This document shows, piece after piece, positions 7,576 to 16,485 of a stretch of 64,000 nt of DNA. The DNA is from Marinicella pacifica (lineage in GTDB: Bacteria > Pseudomonadota > Gammaproteobacteria > Xanthomonadales > Marinicellaceae): assembly GCF_014636635.1 (NCBI RefSeq), contig NZ_BMEO01000002.1, positions 62,001 to 126,000 on the forward strand, in the 5' to 3' direction. Numbering within the stretch: position 1 is the stretch's first letter; every line of letters begins with the position of its first letter. Both the position numbers and the translations under genes were made by a program. The notes beneath the pieces are model-generated. The model did no database searches. It was not told the DNA's origin and saw nothing but the letters and a program-made list of their open reading frames with translations.

Positions 7576-8153
7576 AACCGGTCATTATGATTGATTTAAA
7601 TTCCGGAAATTTATTGAGTTTGGAAAACGCCCTGAGCCGTGAACACCAGCCGCTCAGCCGCATCCAACAACCCGACGCTTATGATTTTACCGGCGATGAG
7701 ATTCTAGTGTTACCCGGTCAGGGTCGTTTTGGCTTTATCGCTGATCGTATGGATGCCCTGGGCTGGCGTGATTTTTTAAGTAAGTGGCTTATAAACGGCG
7801 GGCACCTGGTGGGTATTTGTGTGGGTATGCAAGTTTTATTTGAAGGCAGTGCCGAAGATCCAGATACCCGGGGTCTGGGTTTCTTTGCGGGCCGTTGTGA
7901 ACGTCTTAATCACCCCAAAACACCCATGGTGGGCTGGGCCAAACTGGACAGTTATAAACTGAATATGAAAGATCAATATGCCTATTTCGTTAATTCCTAT
8001 GGCGTCCCTGACTGCGAAAACAGTACAGCCAAAGTGACTTACGGAGATACGTTTTGTGCCGCGGTCCAAAAAAACCGCGTTTATGGCTTTCAGTTTCACC
8101 CCGAAAAATCAGGCCGCTTCGGCCGGGAGTTATTACAGCATGTCTGCCAGTAA
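7572..8153 (+). CDS. hisH: Imidazole glycerol phosphate synthase, glutaminase subunit
   Basis: Class-I glutamine amidotransferase that releases ammonia for HisF. The catalytic triad is visible: nucleophile Cys83 in VGICVGMQ, and His176 and Glu178 in [11 protein letters not shown]. The oxyanion strand LPGQGRFG is at about 48-55. The 193-residue length is normal. It overlaps hisB by four bases and hisF by fourteen, consistent with coupled translation of the two subunits. Confidence 0.95.
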   Translation: MKPVIMIDLNSGNLLSLENALSREHQPLSRIQQPDAYDFTGDEILVLPGQGRFGFIADRMDALGWRDFLSKWLINGGHLVGICVGMQVLFEGSAEDPDTRGLGFFAGRCERLNHPKTPMVGWAKLDSYKLNMKDQYAYFVNSYGVPDCENSTAKVTYGDTFCAAVQKNRVYGFQFHPEKSGRFGRELLQHVCQ

Positions 8154-8925
8154 ACACCTATCTGATTTGACCGCAAGAATCATTCCCTGTCTGGATGTGG
8201 CCGCCGGTCGGGTGGTTAAGGGCACCAATTTCAAACAGCTTATTGACATGGGTGATCCGGTGGAACTGGCACTGAAATATGAACAACAGGGCGCCGATGA
8301 ACTGGTGTTTCTGGACATTAAGGCCAGTGTTGACCATCAACCTTCTGCTTTAACCATGGTGCAGAACGTGGCCATGAACCTGTCCATTCCATTTGCGGTC
8401 GGAGGCGGTATTAAAACCATGGATGATGTCCATCGGTTTTTCAACGCCGGTGCCGATAAAGTCACTTTGAACACCATGGCCGTCACTGAACCGGATTTAA
8501 TCAACCAAATCAGTCGTCAATATGGCAGTCAAAGTATTGTGGTGGCAATTGATGTGAACCGCGAAGATGGCGGTGAACTGTCGGTGTACACCCACGGGGG
8601 CAGTCAACGAACCACCCTGGATTATCACCATTGGGTTCGTGAAGTGGTGGATCGCGGCGCCGGTGAAATTCTACTCACGGCCATGCACAAAGACGGAACC
8701 GGCACCGGCTTTGACTGTGGGTTGCTGAATGAATTGGGTGCCGATTATCCGATTCAGGTGATTGCTTCAGGCGGGGCAAACGGTCCCGAGGACTTTTTAC
8801 AGGCCATACAGGCGGGTGCCGATGCGGTGCTGGCTGCCGGTATTTTTCACCGCAATGAGTACACCGTAAAAGACATCAAAGATTTTCTAATCCAACACCA
8901 AATACCGATGAGGACAACCCCATGA
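8140..8925 (+). CDS. hisF: Imidazole glycerol phosphate synthase, cyclase subunit
   Basis: TIM-barrel cyclase that joins ammonia from HisH to PRFAR, giving IGP and AICAR. The start at 8140 ([20 protein letters not shown]) is preferred over an in-frame ATG at 8056 because it gives the family length (261 residues) and has GGAG nearby. Catalytic Asp19 lies in [14 protein letters not shown]. The second Asp is in VVAIDVNRE. Phosphate-binding loops VGGGIK and ASGGA are present. It overlaps hisH by 14 bases and the following gene by four (ATGA). Confidence 0.95.
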   Translation: MSASKHLSDLTARIIPCLDVAAGRVVKGTNFKQLIDMGDPVELALKYEQQGADELVFLDIKASVDHQPSALTMVQNVAMNLSIPFAVGGGIKTMDDVHRFFNAGADKVTLNTMAVTEPDLINQISRQYGSQSIVVAIDVNREDGGELSVYTHGGSQRTTLDYHHWVREVVDRGAGEILLTAMHKDGTGTGFDCGLLNELGADYPIQVIASGGANGPEDFLQAIQAGADAVLAAGIFHRNEYTVKDIKDFLIQHQIPMRTTP

Positions 8926-10160
8926 TGATTCCTTCCATTGATCTGATGAACGGCAAAGCCGTGCAACTGCAACAAGGCCAGAAAAAAGTGATTGAACGCG
9001 ACGATGTGTTTGAACTGCTGGATGCGTTTTCCCTTTATGGCGAAGTGGCACTTATCGATCTCGATGCCGCCATGGGCCGGGGTGATAATCAGTTACTGAT
9101 TGAACAATTACTGCAGCGAAAACCCTGTCGGGTCGGTGGTGGCATTCGTAATCTGGCCACCGCCCGACGTTATCTGGCGGCCGGTGCCAGTAAAATTATC
9201 TTAGGCACGTCAGCCACCGCGGATTGGGTGAAAGAAATACCGCGCAATGCCCTGATTTTCGCCATTGATGCCAAAGGCGATTATCTCACCACCCACGGCT
9301 GGCAACAAACCCAAAGCCAGACCGTTGCCGAGGCCATCACTGAACTGGCACCCTTTTGCGGTGAGTTTTTATACACTCAGGTGGATAAAGAGGGCATGAT
9401 GCAAGGCATTGATAAAGCCCGCATTTCTGATGTCATAAAACAATCCCATGTACCGGTGACCGTGGCCGGCGGCATCAGCACCGTCGATGACCTGACCTGG
9501 ATCGCGCAACAGGGCGGCAACGCCCAAATCGGTATGGCCATTTATTCCGGCGCAATCCAATTAGATGAAGCACTGCTGGCCATGGTGGACTTTAATAAAG
9601 CCGATTTAATTCCCACGGTGGTGCAGGATATTGACAGCCGGCAGGTGTTGATGATGGCTTATTCAAACCGCGAATCACTGCAACAGGCGCTGCAGCAAAA
9701 ACGGGGCATTTACTATTCCCGTTCACGCCGGGAACTGTGGCGCAAAGGCGACACCAGCGGCGATACACAAATTTTGGTTCAGGTGGATGTGGATTGTGAC
9801 GGCGATACCTTGTTGTTTTTGGTGAAACAAAATAACAATGCTTGCCATCTGAATCGATACAGTTGCTTTGCCAGCCAAAGATTACCTTATTCACTGGATT
9901 ACCTGGATACTATTTTTAGCCGACGCATGAATGAAGCGGTGAACCCAAAAAGTTTCACCCAAAAATTGCTGCGCAGCAGCGCTTTGCAAATTGAGAAATT
10001 AGAAGAAGAATGCCGGGAACTGATTGAAGCCACATCCCAAACAGAAGTGCGTTGGGAAGCCGCTGACGTTATCTTTTTTGCACTGGCCATGGCCAAAGCC
10101 AAAGGTGTCAGTCACCGGGATATTGTTCATGAACTGAGGAGTCGAAACAATGAACGCTGA
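8922..10160 (+). CDS. hisA: Fusion: ProFAR isomerase (HisA) + phosphoribosyl-AMP cyclohydrolase (HisI) + phosphoribosyl-ATP pyrophosphatase (HisE)
   Basis: A single 412-residue frame with three domains. Residues 1 to about 220 are HisA, a TIM barrel with IPSIDLMNGKAVQLQQG (catalytic Asp), VGGGIRN, FAIDAKG and VAGGIS. Residues about 225-325 are HisI, with SRRELWRKGDTSGDTQ and the metal site VDCDGDTLLFLV, followed by ACHLNRYSCF. Residues about 335-412 are HisE, a MazG-like pyrophosphatase with EKLEEECRELIEA and EAADVIFFALAMA. HisI-HisE fusions are common; the addition of HisA at the N-terminus is unusual. Together it carries out steps 2, 3 and 4. The HisA part is slightly shorter than the usual 240 or so residues. 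Four-base overlap with hisF, eleven with hisD. Confidence 0.92.
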   Translation: MMIPSIDLMNGKAVQLQQGQKKVIERDDVFELLDAFSLYGEVALIDLDAAMGRGDNQLLIEQLLQRKPCRVGGGIRNLATARRYLAAGASKIILGTSATADWVKEIPRNALIFAIDAKGDYLTTHGWQQTQSQTVAEAITELAPFCGEFLYTQVDKEGMMQGIDKARISDVIKQSHVPVTVAGGISTVDDLTWIAQQGGNAQIGMAIYSGAIQLDEALLAMVDFNKADLIPTVVQDIDSRQVLMMAYSNRESLQQALQQKRGIYYSRSRRELWRKGDTSGDTQILVQVDVDCDGDTLLFLVKQNNNACHLNRYSCFASQRLPYSLDYLDTIFSRRMNEAVNPKSFTQKLLRSSALQIEKLEEECRELIEATSQTEVRWEAADVIFFALAMAKAKGVSHRDIVHELRSRNNER

Positions 10161-11361
10161 TATAATGTCCATTCAAAATTACCGACGACCAATGCTGCAA
10201 CAACAGGCGACCATTACCGATACCGTCCGTCAATTAATGCAGCAGGTCATGCACCATGGTGACACTGCCATCGAACAATTCAGCCGCGATATTGATGGTT
10301 TTGAACCCCGCTTTATGAGGCTCAAGGATTTTTCAGATTATAAGCTGAGCCATGGATTAAAGACCGCCATCAAAACTAGCCACCAACGCATACTGCAGTT
10401 CTGTCGTTTTCAGGCCGAAAGCCTAAAAACCGACACCTATCAGGACGACTGCGGTGAATTTACGTCTTTGTATCAGCCCATTGAACGGGTCGGTGCTTAC
10501 ATTCCCGGCGGCCGGTTTCCTTTGATTTCCACCGCTTTGATGACCCTCACACCGGCGCAGGTGGCCGGCTGCCCGGTGCGCATCGCCTGTTCACCGAGCG
10601 ACCATCCTGCGGTTATGGCAGCCGCTTCACTGGCCGGAGCCACCGGCTTTATCAGAATTGGCGGAGCACAAGCCATCGCAGCGCTGTCTTATGGGTGGCA
10701 GGATATGGCGCCTGTTCATCTGATTGTCGGACCCGGTAATGCCTATGTGAATGAAGCCAAAGCCCAAATTCAGCATCGCACTGCCATCGACACCCTGGCC
10801 GGTCCCAGTGAACTGTTGATTTATGCCAATGATGTTCAGCACATTGACTGGCTGGTGGCCGATGCCCTGGCCCAGGCCGAACACGACCCGGCAGCGGTAA
10901 GCGTGGTGGTGAGTGAATCCGCGAAACTGCTGAATAAGATAAAACAATCCTTAGAAAATCAGGATAAATCCAAGGACTTATTCCGGCAGGGTAACATTGT
11001 GCTGCTTCACAGTGACAGTCAGTCTGCCAGCATTGAATTCATCAATAACTATGCACCGGAGCATTTACAGGTTTGTGTCGATGGCTTGAACCCAGACTTG
11101 TTCACCGCTTACGGTTCACTTTTTTTAGGTGAAAACTCGGCGGTGGCTTTTGGTGATTACTGCAGCGGACCAAACCACACTTTACCCACAGCCGGTGCGG
11201 CAAAATATTCCGGCGGCCTCAGTGTTCATCAGTTTGTTAAAGTACTGACTCGACAGCGTATCTGCAACCGTGGACGCGGGATTTTGGCGGAGATTGCCGT
11301 TGAAATGGCCCGGGCCGAAGGTTTGATTGAACACCAACGCAGTGCTGAGTTAAGACGATAG
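10150..11361 (+). CDS. hisD: Histidinol dehydrogenase
   Basis: Final two oxidations from histidinol to histidine with NAD and zinc. Landmarks are PIERVGAYIPGGRFPLIST, AGATGFIRIGGAQAIAALSYG, the zinc-binding AQAEHDP (Gln and His), GDYCSGPNHTLPT (Asp) and the C-terminal EHQRSAELR (His). At 403 residues it is about 30 shorter than E. coli HisD, mainly at the N-terminus. GAGGAG before ATG 10150 supports that start; a second ATG lies at 10165. It is last in the operon, whereas in E. coli it is second. Confidence 0.94.
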   Translation: MNADIMSIQNYRRPMLQQQATITDTVRQLMQQVMHHGDTAIEQFSRDIDGFEPRFMRLKDFSDYKLSHGLKTAIKTSHQRILQFCRFQAESLKTDTYQDDCGEFTSLYQPIERVGAYIPGGRFPLISTALMTLTPAQVAGCPVRIACSPSDHPAVMAAASLAGATGFIRIGGAQAIAALSYGWQDMAPVHLIVGPGNAYVNEAKAQIQHRTAIDTLAGPSELLIYANDVQHIDWLVADALAQAEHDPAAVSVVVSESAKLLNKIKQSLENQDKSKDLFRQGNIVLLHSDSQSASIEFINNYAPEHLQVCVDGLNPDLFTAYGSLFLGENSAVAFGDYCSGPNHTLPTAGAAKYSGGLSVHQFVKVLTRQRICNRGRGILAEIAVEMARAEGLIEHQRSAELRR

Positions 11362-11379
11362 ATTTCAATAAATATGGCA

Positions 11380-11413
11380 TTGTCATAAAACTGTCATAAA
11401 CGTCATCGATAAT
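11380..11413 (+). promoter_or_regulatory. Pho box and PhoB-type promoter
   Basis: TTGTCATAAAACTGTCAT (11380-11397) is two TGTCAT units 11 bases apart, a very good match to the PhoB-binding Pho box. Ten bases later lies GATAAT (11408-11413) as -10, which is the spacing of PhoB-activated promoters, where the box replaces the -35. It precedes the PhoU-like/Pit pair. Confidence 0.82.
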
Positions 11414-11428
11414 GGCTGCCATGGTCGA

Positions 11429-11474
11429 GGGCACGTATGCCCTTAATTTTTAATTTGATGCCACAAGGCATCAA
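11429..11474 (+). other. Two small hairpins in the phosphate operon leader
   Basis: GGGCA (11429-11433) pairs with TGCCC (11438-11442), followed by an AT run. TTGATGCC (11455-11462) pairs with GGCATCAA (11467-11474). They lie between the predicted transcription start and the PhoU-like start codon, so they may affect stability or translation. No known RNA motif was recognised. Confidence 0.4.
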
Positions 11475-11493
11475 GTGTTAAATGGTTTAATCA

Positions 11494-12168
11494 ATGGCAA
11501 ATTTTATCACCGATATGCTGGGGCGCTCCCCGGTCGACCCGCTTCAGGAACACATCGCAACGGCTTGTAAAGCGGCTTACTTACTGCCCGATTTATTCAA
11601 GGCCGCCAATCTCAACGACTGGATCAAGGTCAATGAAATCACCGAAAAAATCCGCGATTATGAAAACCAGGCGGATGAATTAAAAATGAGTATCCGCGCC
11701 AATATGCCCAAAAGTCTGTTCATGCCGGTGCCGCGTCAGGATTTGCTGGAGCTGGTACTGGTTCAGGATAAAGTGGCCAATATCAGCAAACAAATCGCCG
11801 GTATGGTGCGTTTGCGCAAGTTACAAATTCCTGAGGGTCTGGTGGACTGTTTTAATGAGTTTTTGTCTTTGTGTGTGTTTGCCGCAAAAAAAGCCAAAAA
11901 AAGCGTCAATGAACTGGATGAACTTTACACCACCGGTTTTCGCGGTGCCGAGGTAAAGGTGGTGGAGAATCTGATAGACAGTCTGGATGAAATCGAGACG
12001 GAAACCGATAACCAACAAACCAGCCTCCAGGAACAGTTATTCCTAATGGAAGATGATTTACCACCGATTGAGGTGATGTTCTTATACCGCTTAATCGACA
12101 TGGTGGGCGGCATTGCCGACTATGCCGAGCGTATCGGGCGGCGCTTAGAAATCTTACTGGCCAAATAG
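11494..12168 (+). CDS. PhoU-like DUF47 family protein (TIGR00153-type), partner of Pit transporter
   Basis: A 224-residue, wholly helical, highly charged protein with the features of the DUF47/PhoU-like family (ENQADELKMSIRANMPKSLFMPVPRQDLLELVLVQD near residues 55-90, with the conserved E..AD and acidic metal-binding clusters). These proteins commonly sit directly before Pit-type phosphate transporters and are thought to modulate them. The Pit gene follows nine bases later. A Pho box precedes this gene, so expression is probably raised on phosphate starvation. Confidence 0.88.
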   Translation: MANFITDMLGRSPVDPLQEHIATACKAAYLLPDLFKAANLNDWIKVNEITEKIRDYENQADELKMSIRANMPKSLFMPVPRQDLLELVLVQDKVANISKQIAGMVRLRKLQIPEGLVDCFNEFLSLCVFAAKKAKKSVNELDELYTTGFRGAEVKVVENLIDSLDEIETETDNQQTSLQEQLFLMEDDLPPIEVMFLYRLIDMVGGIADYAERIGRRLEILLAK

Positions 12169-12176
12169 GGGGCACC

Positions 12177-13427
12177 ATGGAATATCAAATCACCTATATC
12201 GTTCTGGCCGCCATTTTCGGTGGCTTTATGGCTTGGGGCATCGGCGCCAATGATGTGGCCAATGCCATGGCCACTTCGGTGGGCTCCAAAGCCATCACCA
12301 TTAAACAAGCCATTATTATCGCCGCCATTTTTGAATTTGCCGGCGCTGTACTGGCCGGCGGCGAAGTCACCTCAACCATCCGCAAGGGCATCATCAGTGC
12401 CGACAGCATTAACGGTAGTCCGGATTTACTGGTGTTCGGCATGCTGTCATCCTTATTGGCAGCCGGTATATGGCTGTTGCTGGCTTCCAAAAAAGGCTGG
12501 CCGGTATCCACCACCCATTCCATTGTCGGCGCGGTGGTGGGTTTTGCCGCAGTGGGTATCGGCACCGATGCCATCCACTGGTCTAAAGTCACCAATATCG
12601 TCTTGAGCTGGATTGTGACCCCCATGATTGCCGGAATCATTGCTTATATGATATTCCAGTCGGTTCATCATTTAATCTTAAAACAAGAAGACCCGCTGCA
12701 AAAAGCCAAACGTTTTGTGCCCGCTTATATGTTTGTTACGGCTTTTATCTTAACCCTGGTCACCATTAAAAAAGGACTCAAACACGTTGGTTTGAATTTT
12801 ACGGATGTACAATCCTATGGCCTCGCTGTATTGCTTGGCATCGTGGTGGCCTTGATTGGCGGTTATTTTGTCAGCAAAGTCAAACCCAATCCCAAAAAAG
12901 AAAAACGCTTTCATTTTTATACGGTTGAAAAAGTTTTCGCCGTACTGATGGTGATTACAGCCAGTGGATTGGCCTTTGCCCATGGATCCAACGATGTGGC
13001 GAATGCCGTGGGGCCGGTGGCCGCCATAATCACCACGGCACAAAGCGGCATTGTGGCCTCTGAATCGGCGCTCGAATCCTGGGTACTTCTGATTGGTGCC
13101 GTGGGAATCATTGTCGGTCTGGCCACCTTTGGCGTGCGTGTCATACGTACCGTGGGCCAGAAAATTACCCACTTAACGCCATCACGTGGTTTTGCCGCCG
13201 AACTGGCCGCCTCGTCCACCATTGTGGTGGCTTCAGGTACCGGTATGCCGATTTCCACCACCCAAACGCTGGTGGGTGCGGTACTGGGTGTGGGTATGGC
13301 GCGCGGATTAACCGCCATCGATTTAAAAGTGGTGCGTAATATTTTCGCATCTTGGGTGGTTACCATCCCGGCCGGGGCCTCCCTGTCGATTATATTCTTC
13401 TTTTTGTTTAAGTTTATTTTTGGCTAA
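12177..13427 (+). CDS. Inorganic phosphate transporter, PiT family
   Basis: A 416-residue inner-membrane protein with about ten membrane segments. It carries the duplicated PiT signature: GANDVANAMATSVGSKAITIKQA near residues 22-44 and GSNDVANAVGPVAAI near 268-282. GWPVSTTHSIVGAVVG and GMPISTTQTLVGAVLG complete the two halves. It imports phosphate, usually as a metal-phosphate complex with H+ or, in some members, Na+. GGGG lies just before the ATG. The stop overlaps by four bases the convergent stop of the GT2 gene. Confidence 0.94.
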   Translation: MEYQITYIVLAAIFGGFMAWGIGANDVANAMATSVGSKAITIKQAIIIAAIFEFAGAVLAGGEVTSTIRKGIISADSINGSPDLLVFGMLSSLLAAGIWLLLASKKGWPVSTTHSIVGAVVGFAAVGIGTDAIHWSKVTNIVLSWIVTPMIAGIIAYMIFQSVHHLILKQEDPLQKAKRFVPAYMFVTAFILTLVTIKKGLKHVGLNFTDVQSYGLAVLLGIVVALIGGYFVSKVKPNPKKEKRFHFYTVEKVFAVLMVITASGLAFAHGSNDVANAVGPVAAIITTAQSGIVASESALESWVLLIGAVGIIVGLATFGVRVIRTVGQKITHLTPSRGFAAELAASSTIVVASGTGMPISTTQTLVGAVLGVGMARGLTAIDLKVVRNIFASWVVTIPAGASLSIIFFFLFKFIFG

Positions 13428-14200
13428 TCCGTGACCTCATCATCTGACGAAGCCCGTTTAAACAGCGGGCTTTTTTTGATGCGCCATTTGGTCATAATAA
13501 ACTTCCCTAAAGTGCTGAGAATTTTAAGGCCGTAAACACTGCTGTCCTTAAAACTGATACTTGATGCTTCTGAAAAATAACGCACCGGCATCGGCGCATC
13601 GCCGAGTTTAAAACCATGGTAAACCGCCTGGGCAATCAATTCGGCATCAAAGGAAAAATCATCGGCATTGTCTTTAAACGCAATGGTTTTTAGAACCCGC
13701 CGGTGGTACACCCGAAAGCCCGAATGGCCTTCGGCCAGATTCTGTCCCAACACCACATTCATAATCAGGGTCAGCATCCGGTTACTTAAATATTTGTATA
13801 AGGGCATACCACCCTTAAGGGCTTCTTTACGGGTACGGATACGCGCACCAAGCATAAAATCACACACCCCTTTTTCCACAAAGCCGGTGAAATACGGAAT
13901 CAACTGGGCATCATATTGGTTATCCGGGTGCAGCATCACGATAATATCGGCACCGGCTTTTAAGGCTTCCTGATAACACAGTTTCTGATTACCGCCATAG
14001 CCTTTATTGACCTCATGGGTAAAAACGCTCAAACCCAGCTGCCGGGCGGTTTCAACGGTGTTATCGGTGGAGCAGTCGTCCACCAATATAATCTCATCAT
14101 AACAACCCTTCGGAATCGACCTGACGGTGTCTTTGAGGGTTTTTTCGGCATGATAGGCCGGCATCACAATGACTATTTTTTGTTTTTGATGAGAATCCAT
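13424..14200 (-). CDS. Glycosyltransferase family 2 (polyprenyl-phosphate sugar transferase-like)
   Basis: 258 residues with the GT-A fold: IVIVMPAYHAEKTL at the start, ILVDDCSTDNT (nucleotide binding, about 37-47), NKGYGGNQ, and HPDNQYD as the DXD-type metal site near 92-98. EGHSGFRVY is typical of the dolichyl/undecaprenyl-phosphate sugar synthase group. No membrane segments are evident, so it probably works at the cytoplasmic face and charges undecaprenyl phosphate with a sugar. The two upstream genes encode membrane proteins of the kind that use such lipid-linked sugars. Overlaps the upstream gene by 28 bases. Confidence 0.88.
   Translation of the reverse strand: MDSHQKQKIVIVMPAYHAEKTLKDTVRSIPKGCYDEIILVDDCSTDNTVETARQLGLSVFTHEVNKGYGGNQKLCYQEALKAGADIIVMLHPDNQYDAQLIPYFTGFVEKGVCDFMLGARIRTRKEALKGGMPLYKYLSNRMLTLIMNVVLGQNLAEGHSGFRVYHRRVLKTIAFKDNADDFSFDAELIAQAVYHGFKLGDAPMPVRYFSEASSISFKDSSVYGLKILSTLGKFIMTKWRIKKSPLFKRASSDDEVTD
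13451..13477 (+). terminator. Intrinsic terminator of the phosphate operon, inside the convergent GT2 gene
   Basis: AGCCCG (13451-13456), loop, CGGGCT (13466-13471), then T to 13477. It lies 24 bases after the Pit stop, inside the last codons of the convergent GT2 gene, where it encodes part of the charged tail. Confidence 0.75.
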
Positions 14201-16485
14201 AATACGCCTGCACAGGATAATACGGTGAGTAAAAGACCTATTTTAAAGCTCCAGGGGTCATAACGAAAGCGCACCCGGTGTTTTCCGGCCTCAAGATAAA
14301 CAGCTTGCTGGCTGTAATTGGCCGCATAAATCGGCACCTGCTCACCATTTACGTAAGCACGCCATCCTGGATAATACGCCGCCGCATGAATGAGCCAGCC
14401 GGCTTTCGGCAGGGTCACTTCAGCGGTGAGCTTTTGGGCATTTTGGGCAATCAGCTCAAAATCAAATTCACTGTGATCGGCAATCTGCGAATCCGGTCGG
14501 TGAACGTGTTCTGCTTCAATAATGACCCGCTCCATGACTTTCCCTGGTTCTGCCATAAGCGCCTGTAAAGCCGCATCCGGCGAATTAACATAATGCGCTT
14601 GTGTCCGATAAAACAAGCGCTGTTCGGCGTCCGGATTTGCATAAATTTTAATTTCATCGTCATATACCAAGGGCAAATCAATTGCGTCATCCAGAAACTT
14701 TTTGGATAAAATAAAACGCACATTTTGAATGTTTAAATAAGGCAAAACGGATGCTTGTAATGCGGTTTTTTCATACACCCAGAAAGACACGGTACCCTGC
14801 AAAACCTGTTTAAAAAATTGGTGATATCGCAAATTAACCGGCACATCATAACCGCGCACCTCTTCCAGTTCAGCCAGCATATTGGTGCTGGGTTTTAGGA
14901 TATGATTCAGTCCCAGGGTTCGATAGATTCCTGACTGTTGCTGTAAAAATTGAATCGATTGGGGTGTTTGTTCGGGAAACACATGCTCAGGGCGCAACGT
15001 CGGGTTCCAGCCATGGTTAAACCACCCCAAATCGGCAAACACCACCAGCAACATCAACCCAGACATCCAGCGCACCTGATGACGAACCATCAGCATAATA
15101 GCAGCCACCAAAATCAGGCATGCTGAAATCAGCCAGGCACGTTGTCGCAAAGCCGCTTGCAATGATTCCAACTGTGCCACAGCGCCAGGATAATCAGTCC
15201 CTTGCCAAAATGCAGCCATTAAGCCGACCACTGCGAGCAATGTCACAACAATGCAAATAACAACTCGGGGCTTTATTTGACGCTGCACACAACATTGCCA
15301 GCCAATGCCTGCCAGCATACTACCGGCAAAAGCAATAAAGACCGCCCAATAAAACATCGGCAGGTGACCCATCAGCGGCAAGTGTTTAACCACAGCATAA
15401 AGTGGTCCGATATCAAAAGCCAACATCAGGGTGATTAATAACATCACCAGCCAAGGCCACTTTGACCGCCCCCCTTTCATGATGGCCACAGCCACCAATG
15501 GCAAGGCGCTCACACCAAAATACACTGAACTGATGTGATAACCCATATAGTGTTCAACCCAACCCGGTAGCCTAAAGATATCGGCAAACACTGCAGTGGC
15601 CATGGCCGACAGCGGCATGGTGTATACCCAGTCAGCACTGCGTTCCTGCCATACCGCCGCGACGCTGAGAAATTCTAAAAATGGCAGTATCATCACCGCC
15701 GCCAATAACAACGAGCCCACATAAGCGGCGCCAAAATGCCACCCTAAACGCCAGCACATTTGTTCTTCCTGAATGGCCCGAACCATTAAATACACGGCGC
15801 AGGCAATCGCCGTATAAAACGCAATTTCAACATGACCGGCCAACAAGCTCACCGCCGTCACCAATGCCAGTAAAGCCACTTGCCGCAAACCCTGACGCAA
15901 CACCAAGTTTTCGGTGGCATAAAAACACAGTGGAATCAGCAAAGTGACATTGCTGTGCGGGTGATTAAGCCAAAAGATATGAAATGCACAAAACCCGTAA
16001 GCCACACCGGCAATCAACGCCGCTGAATGTGCCAAGAGCAAACGACGGGCCAATAAATAAGTAAACCACGGCGCTAAAATCACCTTTAACAAGGCACTGA
16101 CCGTAAAACCCCAACCGGCTGGCAGCATGTAATGACCCCAGTTCAAGGGAAATAAAAGGGCCGATTGGGTGTTGGCCAGCAGCGGTGTACCGGTCAGAAT
16201 ATACGGATTCCACAGGGGCCACATACCTTGCCATATCTGGGACTTGGCGGCCATAAAAAAAGCCAGAAATTCGGTGGTCTGGTCCTGTATATACGGGTTG
16301 GCCGGTCGCAATAAATCATCCGGACGGACCGAGCTCCAGGGACTCACAAAGAACAGATAATCCGTTTGTGAAATCAGGTATCCCCACAGTACCGGATAAA
16401 AAAACACCAGCCCCATAACACTGTATAAAGACAACGCAATCAGTGCGTCTCGGTGAGCATGTTTTAAAGTCGGGTCATGGGTCAT
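14173..16485 (-). CDS. YfhO-like multi-membrane-span protein (GT-C-type)
   Basis: 770 residues with about a dozen hydrophobic segments and a soluble C-terminal part ending in one more membrane span (WILIKNKK tail). NPYILTGTPLLANTQSALLFPLNW near residues 95-118 is the conserved extracytoplasmic loop of the YfhO family. In Gram-positive bacteria YfhO proteins add sugars from lipid carriers to teichoic acids. Here the acceptor is unknown and the role is inferred from family and neighbours. The C-terminal beta-rich region (GWLIHAAAYYPGWRAYVNGEQV) is also typical of the family. Confidence 0.82.
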   Translation of the reverse strand: MTHDPTLKHAHRDALIALSLYSVMGLVFFYPVLWGYLISQTDYLFFVSPWSSVRPDDLLRPANPYIQDQTTEFLAFFMAAKSQIWQGMWPLWNPYILTGTPLLANTQSALLFPLNWGHYMLPAGWGFTVSALLKVILAPWFTYLLARRLLLAHSAALIAGVAYGFCAFHIFWLNHPHSNVTLLIPLCFYATENLVLRQGLRQVALLALVTAVSLLAGHVEIAFYTAIACAVYLMVRAIQEEQMCWRLGWHFGAAYVGSLLLAAVMILPFLEFLSVAAVWQERSADWVYTMPLSAMATAVFADIFRLPGWVEHYMGYHISSVYFGVSALPLVAVAIMKGGRSKWPWLVMLLITLMLAFDIGPLYAVVKHLPLMGHLPMFYWAVFIAFAGSMLAGIGWQCCVQRQIKPRVVICIVVTLLAVVGLMAAFWQGTDYPGAVAQLESLQAALRQRAWLISACLILVAAIMLMVRHQVRWMSGLMLLVVFADLGWFNHGWNPTLRPEHVFPEQTPQSIQFLQQQSGIYRTLGLNHILKPSTNMLAELEEVRGYDVPVNLRYHQFFKQVLQGTVSFWVYEKTALQASVLPYLNIQNVRFILSKKFLDDAIDLPLVYDDEIKIYANPDAEQRLFYRTQAHYVNSPDAALQALMAEPGKVMERVIIEAEHVHRPDSQIADHSEFDFELIAQNAQKLTAEVTLPKAGWLIHAAAYYPGWRAYVNGEQVPIYAANYSQQAVYLEAGKHRVRFRYDPWSFKIGLLLTVLSCAGVLWILIKNKK

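Noticed and set aside
12194-13366. Long minus-strand open frames opposite the Pit transporter gene
   Set aside because: They mirror codon bias of the real gene, have low-complexity translations and no ribosome binding sites.
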